Below, piece after piece: positions 60,465 through 64,000 of a stretch of 64,000 bases of DNA. The notes under the pieces are model-generated. The model ran no database searches. It was not told the origin of the DNA and saw nothing but the letters and a program-made list of their open reading frames with translations. This DNA is from an uncultured Paracoccaceae bacterium. Its GTDB lineage: Bacteria; Pseudomonadota; Alphaproteobacteria; Rhodobacterales; Rhodobacteraceae. Both the position numbers and the translations under genes were made by a program. The stretch's first letter is position 1; every line of letters begins with the position of its first letter. Location: positions 1-64,000 of the forward strand of contig CATOSB010000008.1 in assembly GCA_951812305.1 (NCBI GenBank), in the 5' to 3' direction.

Positions 60465-62064
60465 GTAACTCCCAAGCACCCCCCACGTTTGAGTGTTATT
60501 GTCAGTTTTATGGTGAGTCGAATTTGCCATTTTGCGCGTGTTTTTTTCTTTCTTGTCTGAATTCTGTGGCGCCGGGTTGATTTCTCTGAATCAGTGGTGG
60601 GATGGATCAGGTTGCCGCCCTTGAACAACTTCTCGCCACGGCTCTGCGTCGGATCGCTGAGCTTGAAGCTGCGTTGGCGAGCATGGCGGAAGAGATCACG
60701 GACCTGCGCCGACAGTTGGCCAAGAACAGCAGCAATAGCAGCAAGCCCCCTTCAAGTGATGGCCTGAAGAAGCCAGCCCCGCGCAGCCTGCGTGGCAAAT
60801 CCGGAAAGAAAAGTGGCGGCCAAGTTGGCCACCGGGGCGACACCCTGCGCCAGACGTCAACACCCGACTTTGTCGAACGGCATGAGGCGACGCATTGCAG
60901 CGCCTGTCAGAGCGCCCTGACGGCGGAGATGGTGAAAGGGATCGAGAAGCGTCAGGTGTTCGACTTGCCTGCGCCACGCCTGGAGGTCACCGAGCATCAG
61001 GCGGCGGTTTATTGTTGCGACCATTGTCGAGCCACGACGACGGCTGGCTTTCCCGATGGCGTGGCCGCGCATGTGCAATATGGCACGCGCATGCGGGCAG
61101 TGGCGGTCTATTGCAATGTTCAGCAGCTGATACCCGAGGATCGGGTCTGCCAGCTTATGCGCGACCTGTTTGGGGCCACCAGCTTGTGCGCGGCCAGCGT
61201 GACCAACTGGACGCGCGGCGCGGCAAATAAGATGGGTGTCGTGGTTGAACACATTCTCGCCCGGCTTGCCGAAGGCGGCGTTCGGCATCTGGACGAGACC
61301 GGACTTCGTGTTGCCGGCAAGCTGCACTGGCTGCACACGATCTGCGATACCGCCTTCACCCATTACCGCATCAGCGCCAAACGCGGTGCTGTTCCAACCT
61401 TCCTGACCGGCGGGACGATCATTCATGATCACTGGAAACCCTACTACGCCCATATGAGCGGAGTGGACGCCCACGCCCTCTGCGGGGCGCATCACTTGCG
61501 CGAACTCAAGGCCATCGAAGAGATCGAAAAAGAGCCTTGGGCGACGGAGATGAGCGCAGTGCTTCATAGCGCCAATCAGCTCAGATGCGCGGCTCAGGAT
61601 CAAGGCGAGACCGAACTCCCGGAACTGGTTCGCCAGGGTATAGTCACCAGATACATGGCGATCCTCGCCAAGGGGCTCGCCTTCCACGAACGCCAGCCCC
61701 CGCTGGCCAAAAGCCCCGGCACCCGCGGCCGAAAAGCCAGGCGGCCAGGCCACAACCTGCTCCTCCGCCTGCGTGACTACCGCGATGACGTTTTGCGATT
61801 CATCGCCGACTTCGCGGTCCCATTCACAAACAATCAGGCCGAACAGGACCTGCGCATGATGAAGCTGCGCATGAAAATCTCGGGCACCTTCCGCACCCTC
61901 GAGGGCGCGCGGGTCTTCGCCGACATCAGGTCCGTCATCTCGACGGCCAGAAAACACCGGTTCAACATCCTGGAAATCCTGACCCTGTCACCACCTCAGA
62001 TCATCGCACGGCTCTGACGGAACAAAACCCCGCAACCCTATCGGACAGGGTGCTTGGGAGTTAC
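60465..62064 (+). mobile_element. IS66-family element E (1,600 bp)
   Basis: Complete ends; 8-bp target duplication GAAATAAG at 60457-60464 and 62065-62072. Inserted about 110 bp upstream of the iclR start, possibly affecting its promoter. Confidence 0.95.
60602..62017 (+). CDS. tnpC: IS66-family transposase (copy E)
   Basis: 471 residues, identical in sequence to copy A as far as I can see, including the Q variant after AFHER. Intact zinc-finger and DDE residues. Confidence 0.95.
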   Translation: MDQVAALEQLLATALRRIAELEAALASMAEEITDLRRQLAKNSSNSSKPPSSDGLKKPAPRSLRGKSGKKSGGQVGHRGDTLRQTSTPDFVERHEATHCSACQSALTAEMVKGIEKRQVFDLPAPRLEVTEHQAAVYCCDHCRATTTAGFPDGVAAHVQYGTRMRAVAVYCNVQQLIPEDRVCQLMRDLFGATSLCAASVTNWTRGAANKMGVVVEHILARLAEGGVRHLDETGLRVAGKLHWLHTICDTAFTHYRISAKRGAVPTFLTGGTIIHDHWKPYYAHMSGVDAHALCGAHHLRELKAIEEIEKEPWATEMSAVLHSANQLRCAAQDQGETELPELVRQGIVTRYMAILAKGLAFHERQPPLAKSPGTRGRKARRPGHNLLLRLRDYRDDVLRFIADFAVPFTNNQAEQDLRMMKLRMKISGTFRTLEGARVFADIRSVISTARKHRFNILEILTLSPPQIIARL

Positions 62065-62765
62065 GAAATAAGAGAAGTGGACTTTGGCGACGGCCTACCG
62101 AATGGCCGTTCAGTCCCGCGACCTGTAAGTTGGACGCTTGACCCATGCTGCAACGTGCACGAATGGCCGTGTTTGACGCTGTGCCGCGGCACAGAGATTT
62201 TCGCTCATGCCGCATTTTTCGCGCTGCGTGCGCTCGCAGCACAAAATCACAATGACTGGGTCGGGCTCATGGCGGCCCTTGGAGCCGGTGCAGCATCCAT
62301 GTGGTGACGCGAATTAGCGGTCGTTGAGGACGGCCCTTAGGAGCCATTCACCGATGCTTGTGTCGCTGCAATGCGGCTTCCCCAGACCAGACATTCGTGC
62401 ATTGTGCAGCATTTCCGATCCGGCAGTGACCGGGTCGCGGACTTTCCCGCCGTCGGGCTTCCGCACTCGAATGGTCGGTATCCGCGGTTCGCGACATCAG
62501 TGAAAATCGCTTCGAGAGAAAACCGGACCTTGGCTCCAGCTCAACGTCGTCTCTGCCGATGTTTTGAAAGCTGCCGTTCAGCGGTGAAATAGCCGACTGA
62601 AATGCTCGGATGACGAGAACGAGCCCGATGCGTCGGGTCTTACGTCATGCGTCATGGTCCGCTTTCACTTGCGCTCTCTATCGAACAGTCATTTGGCGCG
62701 GCCAAAAAATGTGATCAGTCAGTCTCCAGCCATAATTCCAGTCAAAAAAGTTAGTCAAAATTTGT
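62065..62765. other. Gene-free region
   Basis: About 700 bp with no gene I can support. Frames are short and lack ribosome-binding sites. It contains scattered short inverted words (for example CGGTATCCGCGG near 62477) and looks like decayed intergenic DNA. Confidence 0.4.
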
Positions 62766-63326
62766 TTACGGTTCGGGCAGTGGCGTGGGCGTTTCGGCGA
62801 GACTTCGAAGATAAAGGATAATGCTGGCACGCACCTCAACATCCAATATTCCGAACAGATCCATGGCGGTTCCGGGCGCATATTCCGCTGGTCTGGCAAT
62901 GAACTTGTTCAAAGTTTCGTAGTCCCATACGTCGCCAATCGCATGGAGCGCCGGGCTAATCGGTTCATCGGGTAGGCTGCCAATAGGGCGATTCACAATA
63001 TTCCAAAGGTTTGGCTCCGGATAGACATCAACTCCTTGTTTGTTTTCGTGACACCAAAGACAGCGAAGGGCGATAATTCCGTCGGGATCAGCGGCCTCTA
63101 CGCGTGAAAGATATGGCGTCACAGGTTCGACCGGGGTGGGCAATGCACCTGCCTTGCGCAAGGCTGAAGCCAATTCGTTGTGGCCACCTTTCATAGCGTA
63201 GTGAATGGGCGGGTGCCCGGCGAGGTTCAATGCATTAACGTCAGCGCCTGCTTGAAGAATGAGTGTAGAAATCTCGAATTCCCCTGCCTCTGCGGCAACA
63301 TGCAGTGCCGTCCAATTTTCTTCCAT
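62766..63326 (-). CDS. Ankyrin-repeat protein with cytochrome c domain, N-terminus lost
   Basis: About 187 codons. The N-terminal part has ankyrin repeats (NWTALHVAAEAGEFEISTLI, GADVNALNLAGHPPIHYAMKGG). After a linker comes a class I cytochrome c-like domain: haem motif CLWCH, an LWNIVNRPIG segment and a possible axial Met in GTAMDLFGI, ending ILYLRSLAE. The frame starts at MEENWTAL next to the IS66-F end, so any signal peptide needed for haem attachment in the periplasm is missing. Gene probably inactive. Confidence 0.75.
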   Translation of the reverse strand: MEENWTALHVAAEAGEFEISTLILQAGADVNALNLAGHPPIHYAMKGGHNELASALRKAGALPTPVEPVTPYLSRVEAADPDGIIALRCLWCHENKQGVDVYPEPNLWNIVNRPIGSLPDEPISPALHAIGDVWDYETLNKFIARPAEYAPGTAMDLFGILDVEVRASIILYLRSLAETPTPLPEP

Positions 63327-63327
63327 T

Positions 63328-64000
63328 GTAACTCCCAAGCACCCCCTGCAAGATGAGCAAGATGAGCGGGGCTTTGGTGGGTGCTGTCCGGTTATAGGCG
63401 CGCGATGATCTGAGCTGGTGGGACCGTGATGATCTCAAGGATATTCAGCCCACGCTTTCTGGCTGTGGAGATCACGGACCGGATGTCGGCGAAGACCCGG
63501 GCTCCCTCGATCGTGCGGAAACTCCCCGGGATCTTCATGCGCACTTTCATCATGCGCAGGTCCTGTTCGGCCTGATTGTTGGTGAAGGGGACGTCAAAAT
63601 CCGTAAGGAACCGCAAGACGTCGCCGCGGAAGTCCCGCAAGCGAATGAGGAGATTATGCCCCGGCCTTCGCGGCTTTCTCCCTCGAGAACCGGTTTTTGG
63701 CACCAATGGTGGCAGCCCTTCATGGAAGTCTGTGCCCTTGGCAAGGATTGCCATGTACTCGGCGAGTATATCCTCATGAACGGATGCCGGGAGTTCGGTG
63801 TCGCCTCTCCCCTGCGCGGCACACTTCAGCTGATTGGCGTTGGTGAGCAGCGCGCTCAACTCTGTCGCCCATGGCTCTTTTTCGATCTCGGCGACGGCCC
63901 TCGGTTCGCGCAGGTGATGTGCCCCACAGAGGGCGTGTGCGTCCACCCCCTCCATATGGGCGTAATACGATTTCCAGTGATCATGGACGATCGTCCCACC
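63328..64000 (-). mobile_element. IS66-family element F, diverged, runs off the window
   Basis: Left end GTAACTCCCAAGCACCC as in the other copies, but the interior differs at many positions. Only one end is visible. Confidence 0.85.
63392..64000 (-). CDS. tnpC: IS66-family transposase, partial (element F)
   Basis: C-terminal 200 codons, open to the window edge. The blocks HDHWKSYYAHMEGVDAHALC, HNLLIRLRDFRGDVLRFLTD and FTNNQAEQDLRMMKVRMK are clear. It is a relative, not a copy, of the four others (for example EPRAVAEIEKEPWATELSAL). Confidence 0.9.
   Translation of the reverse strand, partial: GGTIVHDHWKSYYAHMEGVDAHALCGAHHLREPRAVAEIEKEPWATELSALLTNANQLKCAAQGRGDTELPASVHEDILAEYMAILAKGTDFHEGLPPLVPKTGSRGRKPRRPGHNLLIRLRDFRGDVLRFLTDFDVPFTNNQAEQDLRMMKVRMKIPGSFRTIEGARVFADIRSVISTARKRGLNILEIITVPPAQIIARL

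Noticed and set aside
1..64000. CRISPR arrays, rRNA and tRNA genes
   Set aside because: I found no regularly spaced repeats with spacers and no stretch that I could recognise as rRNA or as a tRNA cloverleaf.

Overview
The window looks like part of a plasmid or other conjugative replicon from a marine Rhodobacterales (Roseobacter-type) alphaproteobacterium. The evidence is a RepC initiator with a broken repB beside it, a MobA/MobL-type relaxase with a TraF-like peptidase, alphaproteobacterial TAXI-TRAP and sugar ABC transporters with sulfatases, and a heavy load of IS elements. Organism assignment is inference; there is no rRNA or tRNA to fix it.

Region 1 (1-20 kb): transfer region. A traF-like S26 peptidase and small plus-strand genes are disrupted by two copies of a 173-bp MITE (10-bp target duplications), an IS200 TnpA fragment and IS982 copy 1. 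Opposite lies a minus-strand series ending upstream in a giant relaxase gene: one 4,000-codon frame holding relaxase residues, a Toprim/primase-like block, four helicase-type ATPase blocks and a repeat-bearing C-terminus. Its first 100 codons are separated from the rest by a 60-bp duplication with stops. A dyad and a cluster of G-quadruplex-like runs lie just upstream, a plausible place for oriT.

Region 2 (20-31.5 kb): mostly single minus-strand accessory genes, several with their own hairpin-T terminator: a DUF1640-like coiled-coil protein, ArdC anti-restriction, a large ParB-like protein, DUF2958, DUF6915-like (split by an IS1111/IS110-type element) and DUF6878-like. A plus-strand HU - cold-shock - hypothetical set follows. 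This resembles a leading region that protects and organises incoming plasmid DNA.

Region 3 (31.5-43.2 kb): maintenance region in ruins. It holds a mutL fragment, an Rpn-type nuclease, an integrase tail, a ParDE-type toxin-antitoxin pair, repC, and repB split by IS66-A and cut at its N-terminus by IS66-B. repA is absent. A decapitated LysM gene, an IS3 fragment, an IS66 fragment (C) and IS66-D follow.

Region 4 (43.2-60.4 kb): a catabolic island for a probably sulfated organic substrate. A truncated lysR is divergent from a TAXI-TRAP binding protein, TRAP permease and sulfatase (plus strand). A minus-strand operon carries a binding protein, two permeases (separated by an IS630 element), a sulfatase, an ATPase, a degenerate sulfatase homologue and another sulfatase, with gene overlaps or 1-9 bp gaps. 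Its IclR regulator is split by IS982 copy 2, so both local regulators are broken.

Region 5 (60.4-64 kb): IS66-E, about 700 bp without genes, a truncated ankyrin-cytochrome c gene, and a diverged IS66 (F) running off the end.
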